In this document: positions 19,901-32,800 of the stretch, piece after piece | Layout of the letters: each line of letters starts with the position of its first letter | How positions within the stretch are numbered: the first letter of the stretch is position 1 | Made by a program: the position numbers and the translations under genes | Notes under the pieces: model-generated | The model's input: only the letters and a program-made list of their open reading frames with translations | Database searches by the model: none | What the model was told of the DNA's origin: nothing | NCBI GenBank assembly: GCA_947568835.1 | Contig: OX387604.1 | Span: 850,501-914,500, forward strand | From: Protonemura montana | Taxonomy: Eukaryota > Arthropoda > Insecta > Plecoptera > Nemouridae | DNA: 64,000 nt | Direction of reading: 5' to 3'

Positions 19901-22900
19901 AGAACAGAAATCAGATTCACGTTTCCAGCTCTTCCAGAGCAAAAATATTGTATCACATGATAAATGGGTTTTTTAAATGAGATAAAAATGTGCACGTGTC
20001 ATTTTTCTGTATTCGAGGTATTTGAGGTATTTTTAGGTACCAGATATTTAAGGTGCCATGCAAAATTGTAGTGATCTCAACATCAAGCTCAAGCAGGGAG
20101 ACTGTAAGAAATGTTAGCACGGTAGAGGAAAAAATGTTTGTCAGTGCAAAAGATATTCGTCTTCTATGCGGATTGTAATGTAAGTGCAGAAGAGAATATG
20201 CAGTACTGACTAAAACTAAAAATCTCTAAAAATAATGGACTAAATCATTGAATCAACATAAGGATGCAAGTGTTTGGTGCATGCTTGTGCATGCTTGTAT
20301 CTGGCCAGGTCAGATGGCTTAGTAGCCAAGAGATTACTTTGCTGAAATAAAATAAGAAGACAAGCATGTGTTTCTTACCGTAATGCGAATGTCGCGGTCG
20401 TCGCAAGTGTCCAAGAGTCGACGGAAACGCAAGACGGTGTGAGTACCGTTCTCGTAGCCCAGAAGGAGTTCGTAGTCCTGGCTGGGGTCCATCTTCGGCT
20501 CCTCGCGACCTTCAGCATAGCGATCCTGAAAGACGATAAAATACTACTGTCAATTCATTTTCGAAACTGGCAGATAGTTATGAATTTAGAGAGACGAAAA
20601 GACTGAAAGTCGTATATGTTTGGGTGTCTGTAAAAACATGGGTTTTGTAAGAATAATACAGAGATGTTTCTACCAGTAGCAGCCAGGAGTCATTTTTGTA
20701 AAATAATTATAACTATACTGTGAAACATTCCTGAATCCTTACAACTGACTAGGGCAAATTAGGTATCAATGACATTTGGATTTTGCCAGTGTCAAAGCAA
20801 TATGTGTCTTTGTTAAAACACATCCATGTGTTCTCTTTTTCCTTAAAAACCGTTATTCACTCCCATCCAACAAAAGAATGTTTTTGAAATACATATTCTA
20901 TATACCAAGCTGATATCGAGTTCAACTTTATTGATATAAATATATTTTTCATTGGAAAATTTCAAAATTGGCACTAAGATGGGTATTTGATTTTCCCTCC
21001 ACTCATGAAGCATATCAGATAGGAAAATAAGCCACGGGAAAATTCACCGAACTCATTTTATACAGATATTGTGATCTGTAATGAATGTATGTGTTATGGT
21101 TCTGAGCACTTGAAGATGCTTTTCGGTCTCGAATCCAGAGAAGTACCAAAAGCAAGAAAATAAAGACATTGATTGGTATCTTTCCAAAATATGAATTTGT
21201 TGCAAACGCACGGTGTGGTCATACACAAACTGGACATACAGAACACACTATTGTCTGCTAAATTACAAAACGATTAATACTTCTTTAAGCTAGTCTCTCA
21301 CTGAATTGTTCAAGCACCCCAATATTGCCTTTTTCCAAGCCATTCGGCCGCGCTCGGCAAGACCGTGCTACACTACACAACGAAAACGATGAGCGGCGAA
21401 TTCAAAAGTTTTAGACCTATGATTGCTTTGCCAGTAAGCATGGATTTAGTTTGCTGTAAACCTAAAGGTGTTTTAGATATGAAACGTGGTGAAATGTCTG
21501 GTACAACGGTGCGGAGAGCAGGGTGGGTCATGTGATTATTATGTTTTTTTATAGTATTTTTAAGAGATCGTACAAGTATTTAATAATTTTTGATCTCTAA
21601 GAAAGATTTGAGAAATCATGAATGACACCTTTTTGACAGCTAGCGTCATTTGATTTTCGAAATTTTTCTCTTGGCCACTCTGGAATTCACCAAGTTCCCA
21701 TTATGTAGTGACCAAAAGTGACAGAAGCGCCAATTTTTAAATATAGATAATAGGTTTTAAAGAATAAGAAGCATACAATCCACAACACCGGAACAACTCT
21801 ATACCCATATCCCAAATTACGTTTAATATTATGTGTTACATTATATTAGGCATAACATAACCTGTAGCCGTAAGTTTTGTCCCTTGGTCTAACCTTGACT
21901 TTACGGGTAGTTGTTAGTGCGAAGTACGGCGAACAAGCAGCAAGCACACGTTAATAAGAATTTACCAAGCTATTTTGTTTCCAGGCTCTGACAAACAAAG
22001 CCATCAATCTGAATATGTCCATCTAATTTTTGTGATCTGAGTTCGAACTTCACAGGTTGCTTTTCAAGCATTTGGCACACAACAGAAAACGCTAGTAAAA
22101 ATGCTATTATCTTGCTCCTACCTCCACACAGTAAAAACAACGTAAACATTTTATTCCAAAACTGTTGCCAGCTGCGTATAGAGGTGATGAGTAGACATAA
22201 AAGAAAACTATGCCTTAACAAATAAATTGGAAAAAGAATTGACCAATAGATACGGTCATTAGAGAATAATATGTAGCAACCATGTATGAAATATAGCAGG
22301 AATCTAATTAAAACGCAGTATACTTTTTGGATTCGATCGTTTTCAGTTAACTAGGTACGTCATGCATGATAATCATTATTCTGGAAACCAATTGGTTGGA
22401 CATAGTCATATGACCTGTTTTGTATCACACCAGTAAAAAGCGTCATGCTTGATTGTCTTTTGAAACACAACAAAAGAACAAGGCATCCACGTACTTATAC
22501 TGTATATATCTAATCTAAAATGTTATTACCCTCTTGAAAAGATTCAGAACTTTGGTATTTAAATATGATTTTCATTGTGAATCTTTAAAGGCACTTTAAT
22601 AGGGTTTCTATACTATTATCATACTACCATACCGCTAATGCTAAACTGTGTTAGCGAAAAAAAAGTCAATGTCGAATTGAACGACAAAAATGGAGGATGC
22701 TCCTAGGTGGAGTCGATGTGGACTCACATTTGAGGCTGGTTTACGCTTAATTTATGTTAATAATACCAACCTCAACGGGTGATATGCACGCATCGATATT
22801 TTGAGTTGCAATTATTTAATTAATGTATCAATTAATTTATTATTTTCTTCAATTGAACAGAGAAAAATGTTATGAGAAGTATGGCGACAGCAAAAATATT

Positions 22901-24328
22901 AAAATTGTAAAAATATCACAAGTACGTCAATAAATGATCACAATATCGCTCAAGTTCGGCGTAGAGGTTTGTTAAAAAAGACGGTAGTATCAGGTCGTTA
23001 CCACGTGTTGCCGGCTCGTTTGATCAGCAGAAAGTTTAACATTAACGCTAGCCCTGTGACTGTACTTATTAACTTAATGCTATTATACATTATTGTTAGT
23101 TTCACATAGCGTTTCATGTGCTGGACGTGCGAGGTTATTCAAATATAGATCGTTTTAATTTTTAATTTTACTCTGACACCAATTTCAGCGGATAAAGCAG
23201 CACATATAAATTATTGCACTGCTAAATTACTAGAAGTTCTTGTCCCTCGCCTGCACGAGTTGTTATTGACACCCAGCGTATCAACCCATTTCACTCGTCA
23301 TCAATTAAAAGTGATTGATCGGAAGATTGATCGGAAGATGAAATGTTTCAAAACGGACCGCTTTCGCACAACAATAAAGTGTTAATAATAGTAACCACCT
23401 AATATCATGACCACCTGAGTATAAGCTTTAGTAAGCATTAATTAGCACCGGCACCGGCAAACAAGATATCGTTTCTCGTGGAATATTGTTTCTATTTCTT
23501 GTAGGTCCTGTACCTCTCGATCAGGTAAAATAAGAGACAACCCACAATAAACCGACAAAACACCGCGCCGGTCGACCGCTAAGAACGTCTAAGAACGGCC
23601 AAGGAAGGCCGAGGCACCCGTCAAGTGCATGTTGGACGCTCGATTCTCACGGCCGACCCGTAAAATCGGTTTTGTATTGAATAGCTTAAGGCGACTCCCA
23701 GAGACTGGACATTTTAGCACCACACATTCACCGAATTCCAATCGTTATTACCAATTATCAGTTGATTAGTTATATGCCACGAGTGCGTGTACACGCCACG
23801 CGGGCAGTGGGTAAACGCGTAACCAGATTCTTGTAGAATGCAAATAAAAAGCAAATAACAAATATTTTATGCATGATTATTACAGACGAGGAATTTGTTT
23901 GGAATGGCACTTCTCAGACTTTGAAGTTTCATAAAATACCTTACAGTCAAACCGTTTAGAATTAATTGAGAACCCCAAATATAACATACACAACAATTTC
24001 AAGTTCAACGATTGATTTCGCGTGTAGATTTTAAAAGCTATAATTTATTCACACTAATTACCTGGAAGAATACTTGATTGTCGCGAACCCACCCGACCAC
24101 CATGTCCGCTCCCGGCATCTGCCCGTCTGGAGAGAACCCGAAACCGACGTAACCGAGAGTCCGGACTTGCACTTCAAACGTGACATGTTGTTCGGTGGGA
24201 GTCCAGAACAACGAGTAGTTGGCATCGAGCTCCTTGTGGTGTGCCCAGTGCGCTCCTAGGACGCCGCCGTCCCACGTGGAGGCGACGGCCAGCGCCAAAA
24301 GAAGCCAGCAGCCCTTCATTCGTAACAT
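13630..24328 (-). CDS. DOMON / copper type II monooxygenase, MOXD1 (DBH-like) family, complete
   Basis: Coding exons on -: 24062-24328, 20379-20525, 19669-19890, 18771-18860, 18471-18653, 17938-18384, 14435-14628, 14058-14226 and 13630-13908. All junctions are GT-AG and the joined frame gives about 665 residues. Residues about 1-25 form a signal peptide (MKGCWLLLALAVAST). A DOMON domain follows (TFEVQVRTLGYVGFGFS, GADMVVGWV). The two monooxygenase domains carry HHM at 256-258, ETHYNNP with His326, and ALHTHLIG with His406/His408. Known family role: copper- and ascorbate-dependent hydroxylation in the secretory pathway, with substrate unknown for MOXD1-type members. The expected EEMC copper-ligand motif reads EEKC (Lys481). 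The C-terminus is basic, then hydrophobic (SGLFLLAWCITVFCR), so membrane or GPI attachment is possible. Start: ATG at 24328, with a second ATG 9 bases on. Confidence 0.93.
14435..14628 (-). CDS. MOXD1-like exon 7 with Met-to-Lys change at a copper-ligand position
   Basis: This 194-bp exon has a TAG acceptor and a GTAAGTG donor. It encodes GDHLIAECVYDSEER, then GGLTTREEKC, then YYPRINLSLC. In PHM, DBH and MOXD proteins the tripeptide before this YYP is EMC, and its Met is a copper ligand (M314 in PHM). Here the codon is AAG, not ATG. All five other metal-ligand histidines of the protein are present. Confidence 0.9.
14884..15405 (-). pseudogene. C-terminal part of the same LINE ORF after the frameshift
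   Basis: It encodes YRVSRQLSMWTKSIIFNTII...HFKYCSTIL...LQKLQNRAARIIL, the conserved region downstream of the reverse transcriptase in Jockey/CR1-type LINEs. It joins the upstream ORF by a one-base shift. Confidence 0.85.
15406..17553 (-). pseudogene. LINE endonuclease/reverse transcriptase ORF, truncated and frameshifted
   Basis: An open frame of 715 codons (from a non-ATG start; the frame is open to 17580) ends at TGA right after KYLGVIIDNKLNFKDHIK. The next frame resumes with the expected thumb and C-terminal region (GYLYRVSRQLSMWTK...) down to TAA at 14884. The polymerase YADD box is intact. The break and the missing N-terminus make the copy non-autonomous. Confidence 0.9.
20526..24061 (-). 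other. first coding intron of the MOXD1-like gene, nothing recognised inside
   Basis: A 3.5-kb AT-rich intron. I saw no exon-like open frame with conserved motifs and no clear repeat. Confidence 0.6.
24062..24328 (-). CDS. MOXD1-like exon 1: signal peptide and DOMON start
   Basis: Encodes a hydrophobic signal sequence, then AHWAHHKELDANYSLFWTP and the DOMON core, ending in VFFQ at a CAG|GTAATT donor. A 3' splice site at 24376-24378 (TTTCAG on -) lies 47 bases upstream of the ATG. So part of the 5'UTR is probably on a separate upstream exon. Confidence 0.92.
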
Positions 24329-25878
24329 AGCTTATCGGTTGAACAGATGCATTGCCAAGAACGTGGGGCCGGTGTCTGAAACAAAATAGCCAACACAGTT
24401 AGATTACTTAATTAGACGTCACTTTGAACGTACTCGACAACATTGGAACGATTTAAATAGCTTTTCCGTCCGTTTCACTGTCAATGTTTAACCATGGTTA
24501 AGTCATGGCTATGTGTTCTCCGTGTGATTCCGATGGCGTGCTTAGCTAGGCGTCGCCGACATTGTTTCACATCAATAATAATAGGAAAGGGACCCGTCCT
24601 GTCGGCCGTGTCTTCCAAGGCAGAAGAACTATCCCAGCATGTTTACGACTGGAGCGAGGTGCAGGGAGAGGTGGGATTTGCTATCCTGGAAATGTTGTCC
24701 AGAACTTGGTGTTTGTTGTCTGCACGATTCACGAGCTCTCCGCGAGCGCTTACAGTTTTAGCGAAGTGGAGCAGAGCAATAGCATAGTTAAAAAGATGAT
24801 GGCTCGTTAAGTTAATGGCTTGAGACTGGCTGAGACAAACCCCAAGCCGTGGAGAACACAAGCTGGATGAAAAGCGTGACAGCAAAGCAAACGACGAGAT
24901 GTTAGTGACGTGATTCAGGCTATAGCGGCTGGCCTGGGCGTATACCCCTCGTGAGATCGCAGTACCCGTAGTGCTATATGACCGTGCCGGCGCTGTCCAG
25001 GTCATCATTGTCTACCAAACTGCCGTGATATGCAGCGACTAGTAACATTGTACCAGCTCGCCGGCCGTCGAGCACAGTTAGCTGACAGCATTGCACAACT
25101 CGCAACTTATTCAAAAATGGCACTATAAAGGACACTAAGGACAGAAATGGCATTATTGGGCCGGGAAAAACCGAGTACCGAATGAAGCGAATGTGTTGGG
25201 TATCGGTAACAATGCGGCTCCACCTAGCCAGGAAGGATATCTTGTGTTGCAATCGAGACATGGATCGGTAGGAAATGCGTTAAGTAGTAGCTTTTAGTGG
25301 AAAGTGATGAATAAAATCGGTAATAGATTACGCTTTCAGAACGTTACAAGCTGATGCACCAATTGACATTTCATATTGATAATAATAACCAATACCCGAT
25401 AAAGTGCGAACACAATTGCCAATAATAAGTGAGAACAGCGATAAGCTTGACACTGAATAATGAAAGCACGCACATCCCTAATATATGACTTCGGCTATCG
25501 CCGGTGTCATGTGCACAGTTCCCGACGGCAACGTGGGAGTTTTTATCCATTTCCACGTCATCGCCCCGTGAAGTCGCGCCCGAAAATATACACCCCTGTT
25601 CTCTGGGGTACAATATTCGGATGGAAAGTCAAAATCGGATCCCCTTTACCATAAAAACGCTTTCTCGATTCCAGTCCCCAAAACGCAATTTACTTGTCGA
25701 AATTTGATTGTCCTCGCGACAATCTGCAATAGATGCAAAACATATCTAAAGGGGAAAAAAGTGCAGAGCAACCCCCTAAAACGCAAAGAGATCGCACACG
25801 AGTTCAATCCAATGTGCTTTTCGTGGGAGTGGAGATTCAACCGTCTAATCCAGAGCGATGTCTAATCTGTGTGAAACA

Positions 25879-25922
25879 ACATAGAATGTACACAGAATGT
25901 ACGCAGAATGTATACAGAATGT
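25879..25922 (+). repeat. tandem repeat, 11-bp unit (ACAGAATGTAC)
   Basis: About four copies of an 11-bp unit with small changes. Confidence 0.85.
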
Positions 25923-26307
25923 ATTTGATCGCGCACCACCTGTACAAATATATCCAATAACCGTCAGGCAAGGAAACCACGATACAATATTTTGATCGAT
26001 CGCCATGGATCGTACAGGTGAACCTTTACTTGACGGCTGTTAGGTAATCTATCATTAATTAGGCTGGTGGCTGACAGTGTATTCTGCCTGATAAAGCGGT
26101 GCCTGCTAATACATCAGGTAGGTTGCGTATGATTCCGCACGCAATGAGACTGATGAGACTTCGTGGCTCCTATTTTTTTTTTTTGGGCTTTCTTATGTCC
26201 TTAAGCCTAAATCTCCGCGGGTTCGCCTGAGATCCAGCTCGGAGTAAATCAATCAGTTCAAGTAATTATGCTACATCATTAGTATCCGATCTTCCCTTAT
26301 TACTTAT

Positions 26308-26355
26308 TCTCTCTCTCCTCTCTCTCTCTCTCCTCTCTCTCTCTCACACACACGA
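26308..26355 (+). repeat. CT-rich then CA microsatellite
   Basis: CT dinucleotides interrupted by CCT, then a short CA run. Confidence 0.9.
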
Positions 26356-28498
26356 CACGGGTTTGCCAATGTCACGTGTGCTGCACGGACACTTAAAAGG
26401 TCATGTTCAGTTTCAGCCACATATGATGGCGTGGCACACAAAATCGAACGAGGTAATCATAAGTACGTATCGGTAATTTGATTAATACTTTATTCTATGA
26501 AATATGTCGAAGCCAACTAAACGTCAGCCAATCTAATTTGTAATTTTCGATTCTGAGTTGAAGCCGTCAGTAACGAAGCCTTTAATCCACACAATGTGCA
26601 TGCAGTGCAAACCATGCAGCGCACGACATTGTAAACGTATAATAAACTCAATTCTAATCTCACGTAGGTGATTTACTCAAGCTTACCTGTGCTATAGATA
26701 TAATTGTCAGGTCATTGGGTTATCTTCCTGTCTCGCTACACGAAAATCACGTCTAGCTTGCTAGATCATCCGAATCCGAGTAGGTGGTCATCTAAGTCCA
26801 AAATCAACTTAATTGTCGTCCCGTTGCTCGATAGCGATGCTTTGAAATGGCAGCATCTTACAACAGTTTAAAACTCTTGCGCCATAACTCAGTCGGCTAC
26901 GGTGGGTCTCAGACATTCGACAGCATGCCTCAGAGTGTGGGAGAGAATCTCTCACCCATACCATTTCCATGTTCGTCTTCTCTTATTTTCAATCTGTCTA
27001 CCCATCCGACCAGAGACCGACCGCAGCCTATCTGTCCTATCCTCAGGTATAGCCTACACATCAACAAACCTACACCCAGTCATTTATCAGCGACGTATGC
27101 TTGCCCTTACGGTGCGTGCGAGAAAGAATAGGATCGCACATAATGTGCAGGTAAGATAAAGGTAAGGTAAGGTAGGTGGTGCCTATCTCGATGAGATTGC
27201 CGAAAGCGACAATCTAATTCTGATGGCGCATCAAGCGTAGAGTGGAGTGGGACAGAGTGGAGTGGGACAGGGTGGGGGTGGGGTGCCGGACACAACATCG
27301 CGTGCGTTGTTTGCGTGCGTCCACCACGTCCACCCTCGCTTGGTCGCCACCAACCACCCGACACCCTAGCGCTATGCTAGCACGAGTTCGCTAGAGACAA
27401 AAGGCATAACGCGTTCACGATTTCGTTATTTGTATTTTGGTAACGCTGATGCATGCATAGCAACAAAAAAAGATAGGTGTATGAAGTATATATCATTTTT
27501 ATCCAACGTATTACAGATTCGTATGAGATTGCAATTTTCTATTTCCTCTGTATGTATAACAAACAATAGAAATTGTACAAGGCGGAAATTGAAAAAAATA
27601 AACCAACTGCAAAGATATAAAATGAAATGATGTTTGAATTGAACCCGAAACTGAGCCATCCTAAGCTGAAATTTCACGTAGTAGAAAAACAGACACGTTG
27701 TATGGTATTTGTTGAGGCGTGTATAGGGAAGGTATCGGTACCGTGAAAGGCAAGCCATTCCAAACAAGCGAAGGCTCAGCCCAACAGATAATCCTAGAAG
27801 AAAAGTAAAATGCCGTGTTTGCTGGAATGGCCCAAGGCATAAGGTACGTTACACGGCTATGTATATCTATAGAATGTAGAGGTGTCCTCACAACCCCCGA
27901 TTTGAAGTGTCAACTGGCGATTGCGAGCAAGGCCACTTTCAGCCCCCATATCGAAGGAAAAAAGCAAGAGCTTAGTGCTCATAACAAGAGGCTAGGATTT
28001 CAATCCTATATGTTGATGCAGCGGCGGCCGATCTGTCAAGATTGTTCATCACAGCTCGGAACGTGACCAACGAAAAGACGTCCTAGATTTAACCCAGATC
28101 GAACAATGAGACTACATAGTTTTCAGTTACATTCTTTCCGGGGCGATGCGATTCCTTGCAATATTCACACCTTTCTTGGCGTTCAAAAATGACAAATTGA
28201 TACCAGACAATTCTTTGCGTGATATGTTCTTTGAACGCAAACGAGGTAGGGGCAGGTCATGACCAAACGATGCCAGAGATGCTAGTTAGTTTGGCCATCG
28301 ACAGCCGACTAATTATAGTCCTGCTTTGGTCCTGCTAAATATTAAATATTATCCAGAGTTTTTTCGTTGGTCTTATCTGGGTGGAACTCGAGATGAGAAT
28401 GGGTCAATCGCAGAGTCCGCCTTTGGTTCAATGCTCCATCCCATTACCGGCCATTCTGTCTTATCCTGTCCGTGCGTATTAGGGGTCGCGGAGGACAG

Positions 28499-28546
28499 TG
28501 GTTTTCAGCGTGGTTTTCAGCGTGGTTTTTAGCATGGTTTTCAGCA
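28499..28546 (+). repeat. tandem repeat, 12-bp unit (TGGTTTTCAGCG)
   Basis: Four copies with few mismatches. Translated, it gives a short periodic peptide of no family. Confidence 0.85.
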
Positions 28547-28891
28547 TGGCAGCCCACAAACCACAATCCGACATGGAAATCGCTAGATCGGATTAGATTT
28601 TATGCTAGCTGGTATGGGGCAAGACCGATGTCTAAGTTCCCATTTCTATTTCCGAATTACGGTACCAAGCATCAAGCTGGCCGTCCCTTCATCCCGCCGC
28701 ACCGGTAGATCTCATATAGACCGCAAAACGTACAGGTACACTTAAAAAGTTTGTTTTTAAAGAGAAAAATCTATATTTTGTACAGATAAAACAACAGGGA
28801 GCAGTCATCTCATAGAGTACTTTTGCTGTCACTGCAGTTTACCTATGTACCTATTCTTTCAAGAAACATTTTTAGCAACAACCCCATAATA

Positions 28892-28917
28892 TTATTATTA
28901 TTATTATTATTATTATA
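28892..28917 (+). repeat. ATT microsatellite
   Basis: About nine ATT triplets. Confidence 0.9.
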
Positions 28918-29810
28918 TAAAGAGAAACATTTGTGGATCACTGAACGATATCGTTCATAATTTTGAATAATTGAATTATGAACGGAACATGAGAAAAGCC
29001 GACAATTTGAGCCACTCTAATTAAAAGATTGCGAATTATCTACCCAACACATAAAACGAAACTTACGGAAATTCTTGTAGGATTGTACCAACGATTGCGT
29101 GTGTTCCATGATACTGATAATATTTCTAACCAACACCCACATTACATGTTTACATACGTACAACTTGCAACAAAACCCAGCCAACTCTTAATTTTCGACA
29201 AAAATAAATAAATACATTTCCAACAAATCAAAAACTTGTAATAATCTTACCTTTAAAATGTTATTCCAAGATAAAAACAAAAAAAAAGTGCCGCCTAACA
29301 CAATAAGGTGGAACTGAACACGAGAGCGTGCGATCATTCACCGTGTACCTGGACCAATGAATGCACCAACACACGAGCAGCTTCGACTGCGTCTGGCCGA
29401 GAACTAACTTGATCTCTTGCCATGCAGTCAGACAGCAGTCAGCAGCAGACTGCATCGAAGCGACGATCCACGCTCCCAAGGGGTGGGGGGGGGTTACCGA
29501 GTCGCCCAGTGTAAGGCTCACGCACTAACTGTGAGTACGAGTGACTGGTCATAAATGTTGTCGATTACCTCCCCCAATTCCACAATTCACCCCAAACTGC
29601 CCTTCGTAAATACAACAATATTAATCGCCGGTTTATGGAATGATAAATTGCTAGGAAAAAATATGAACATGGTTTCACACAAATGCAAAGTACGCACGCG
29701 TGATTTTAGTGAATGGAATCCAAATAGTTGAGCACCATATCTTTGCCAGAAGATGTGAATCCTGCACGGACAGATTTGACATGTCGGCACTGCGCAGGTA
29801 TTTGCGCTGG

Positions 29811-29842
29811 TACTCTTTGCTGGTACTCTTTGCTGGTACTCG
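29811..29842 (+). repeat. tandem repeat, 13-bp unit (TTTGCTGGTACTC)
   Basis: Nearly three copies. Confidence 0.8.
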
Positions 29843-32800
29843 CCATTTTCAGGATTATAAAACCTTCAGGTGCATAGATTTTCCTTTTTAGTCCTCCTCC
29901 CCCTAAATGACACTCATATAGACGCATTCAGAAAACTGTTTTTGGGCATTCCCATAAATGACTACTCCACAAGCGGAAAGTTTAATTTTTACAATTATTT
30001 TCAGTAAATAGGCATTTGGTATTCTTAAACGAAATTGAAGTTAGTTGTTTGGAAAAGCTATCGATAAAGGAATTTGTGCCGGCTCTCTCACAATGCAAAT
30101 GCTCATAAAGTGTTTGCATCGTCTGTCGAAATATGACTCTTTCTAGGGTATTTTACTGATAACTTCTCCCTAGGGTCAACCCTCTTTCTTACAAAGTGGG
30201 GTCGGGTAGAAAGACGGAGATAAAGAAATGCCTACAAATATTTTCCGCTATCGGGCACGTATACATATAAGGCTGTGATCTTTGCAGCATATATTGTATA
30301 TTGATTATTTGTCAAACGTGGAAAGATTATGGCCATCCTATACAAACACCACCAAATCGGTATCAAATGGGTGGAAGGCTCGTTCAAACAGAGATGCAGT
30401 GGAAATCGAATAGATGGGATGCACGTCTAAGTGCGGAACATGTGATACCTATTATCTGCGCATGCTTGTCGACAAACTACAACACCAATTAGGCAGTAGA
30501 TTTTTGTTTTAGCCTGTACTAGATGGTCAGACGCCGACAAAAGAATATTTTAAATGCTGAATTCTGATATTTTTGGGGACAGCAATAGAATTTTCTGATA
30601 TGTGTTGTGTTAAAAAGTGTGATTTTGCACGGCATTTCTTTCACACTGCAACGAAAATTCGTGCTAGTCTTTAGCTGAGAGCAGTCGAATAAAAAAGGCT
30701 TGGCAAATGTGTTACGTTTTATAAGACACTCGCAAGAAGTTGCAGTAAGCAGTACTTGTTGGTAAGAAGAAAACCCGGACATCATAGATGCTACACGTGG
30801 AAGTTTCAATCTAGAATTCTGGAGATTTGTTGGGGATGGATGTCTGCTTTGATGGTGGGCGTATCATAAAAGTGGGTACATAAAGATACTTCACCAGATA
30901 AAATATACAAATTACATTTTAATTTTGCTGTAAAAAATGTTGATTGGTATTGGCACTGTTCAAACAATGTGTGCACGTTGCATATTACGAACCCGAATGC
31001 CGATCAACAAGCAAAGCATGGCTGAATAGTAAATACCTTAGCCGTGAACCACCGAGTACAGGCCTGAATTCCCTGTCAGTTCTGTGCCGGTAAATGCTTG
31101 GTGGTTGCCTATGTTTTGACATTATGACACTCCTCCATTCAAGCTCGAAGCCAACCATGTATTTAGAAATCTCCCGCAGTCGACGCAACAATAGCCTTGT
31201 CCTGTCCCATGGTGCGTGGATGTCCCATGGTGCCGTGGTGCGATATCAAGACCAAGCAAGTCAACGAAAAGAAAGGCGATGGCAAAATAAGGTTGGACCA
31301 AATTGTGACCAATTCTCCATTGCCTTTCAGTCTAGAGTTTTGGCAAGAGCAACGGCTTATAAAATGGAACAATTAAGACGAAGTAGAGTGCTCTAACTTT
31401 TCAAAACCATCATTCCCACAGCCATGCACTTCAATAATACTTGAAGGCAAAATTCTAAAAGATTACATTTTTCCAAGATCTTAGATAATTATTGTTTAAA
31501 AAAAACCAAAAGTTACCTGCCGGAGTGAAGTGAGTTGGGAGCTAAGATCTTGGGAAGATGACAGTGTTAAGTGGTAACACACTAGAAAGTGCTTGAACAC
31601 ATGGTTGAAAAGTTCTGGCATCATCATGGCCAACAATACAATGGCTAATGGTGAGGCATCTTAGGTAAGTCCCGAACAGAGGACAGAAAGAAAAATGCAA
31701 ATGAAGTGCCCGAGAAATCATGTGGCCAAGAAGCGTTTACAGGACAGACGAAAACATGCAGAGGCAACAGATGAGTGAGACTAGCGACCCGAACTTTGAC
31801 CTGACAACTTGAAGCACTTGGGACTCACTACACGCAAGTGTATAGCTATGAGGTAAGCATACAAATTGAAAGTACTAAAATCACAAGCAATCTAAGTTAT
31901 TACAATTATAATCCATACCTTCCATAAATCACAAAATTATAAAAATCATATTTTGAAACCCGAAGACATATTGACGTTACAGAAAACTTGAAGGGACTGT
32001 GAATTTATAAAAAAAAATAAAATAAAATAAAAAACGGGCGCCTACGTATTTTGTACGCATGGCAATTGTTTCATAATGCAAGAAATATAAGTATATCATT
32101 AATATGTGTCGGCTGAATCAATGCTTCCAAATAGAGAGAAACAATTCAGGTTGACAATAGACCGAACAGAAGTCTTTCTTTCAGTTTAGTTGGTTTTAGC
32201 AAGGGGTGGCACAGAGAGAAATAGAGGGAGAGGGGCGGGAGGGGGAGAGAGAGGTAGAGTGCAGAGACAGACGAACCAGGGAATATACTAAAGGGTGGGT
32301 GTAGGCGGAGAGCTCGAAAGCTTCCCCGTGTATAGAGATAGGTAGAGCTTGGAGGAGCATGGTAGACAACGGCAGTGCCAGGCATTATGTGCCAGCCGAA
32401 GCAGCGAAAGCAGCCGCAGTGGTCCCATCATTCCATTCTGGGGGTAGGAGGACTCTCTCCCGATCTTCATATTATTCAATCCCATTCATTTGCTCCATTG
32501 AGGCTGACAGTGACCGACTACTCAGGATTCAAGGGGCATACGCAGGACGAAAGCGACTAGCTACTAGCGACTGAATTACCGCAGACATTTTGGAAACATA
32601 GTCACATACTGCCTCCAGCTGTCTGTGCCAGTCCCAGTGCCGTGTCACTCAGAATTAGATGCACTGTTTTCAATTGAAACAAGAGAGTGAAGAAGAAATA
32701 CATACGAGCACCAGGTTCCTATCCCAGATGCTAGAGAAAGAAAATACTATCAGGCGTACAATACAGCTGAGAGAATTAATAATGCCAACAGATCTGAAGC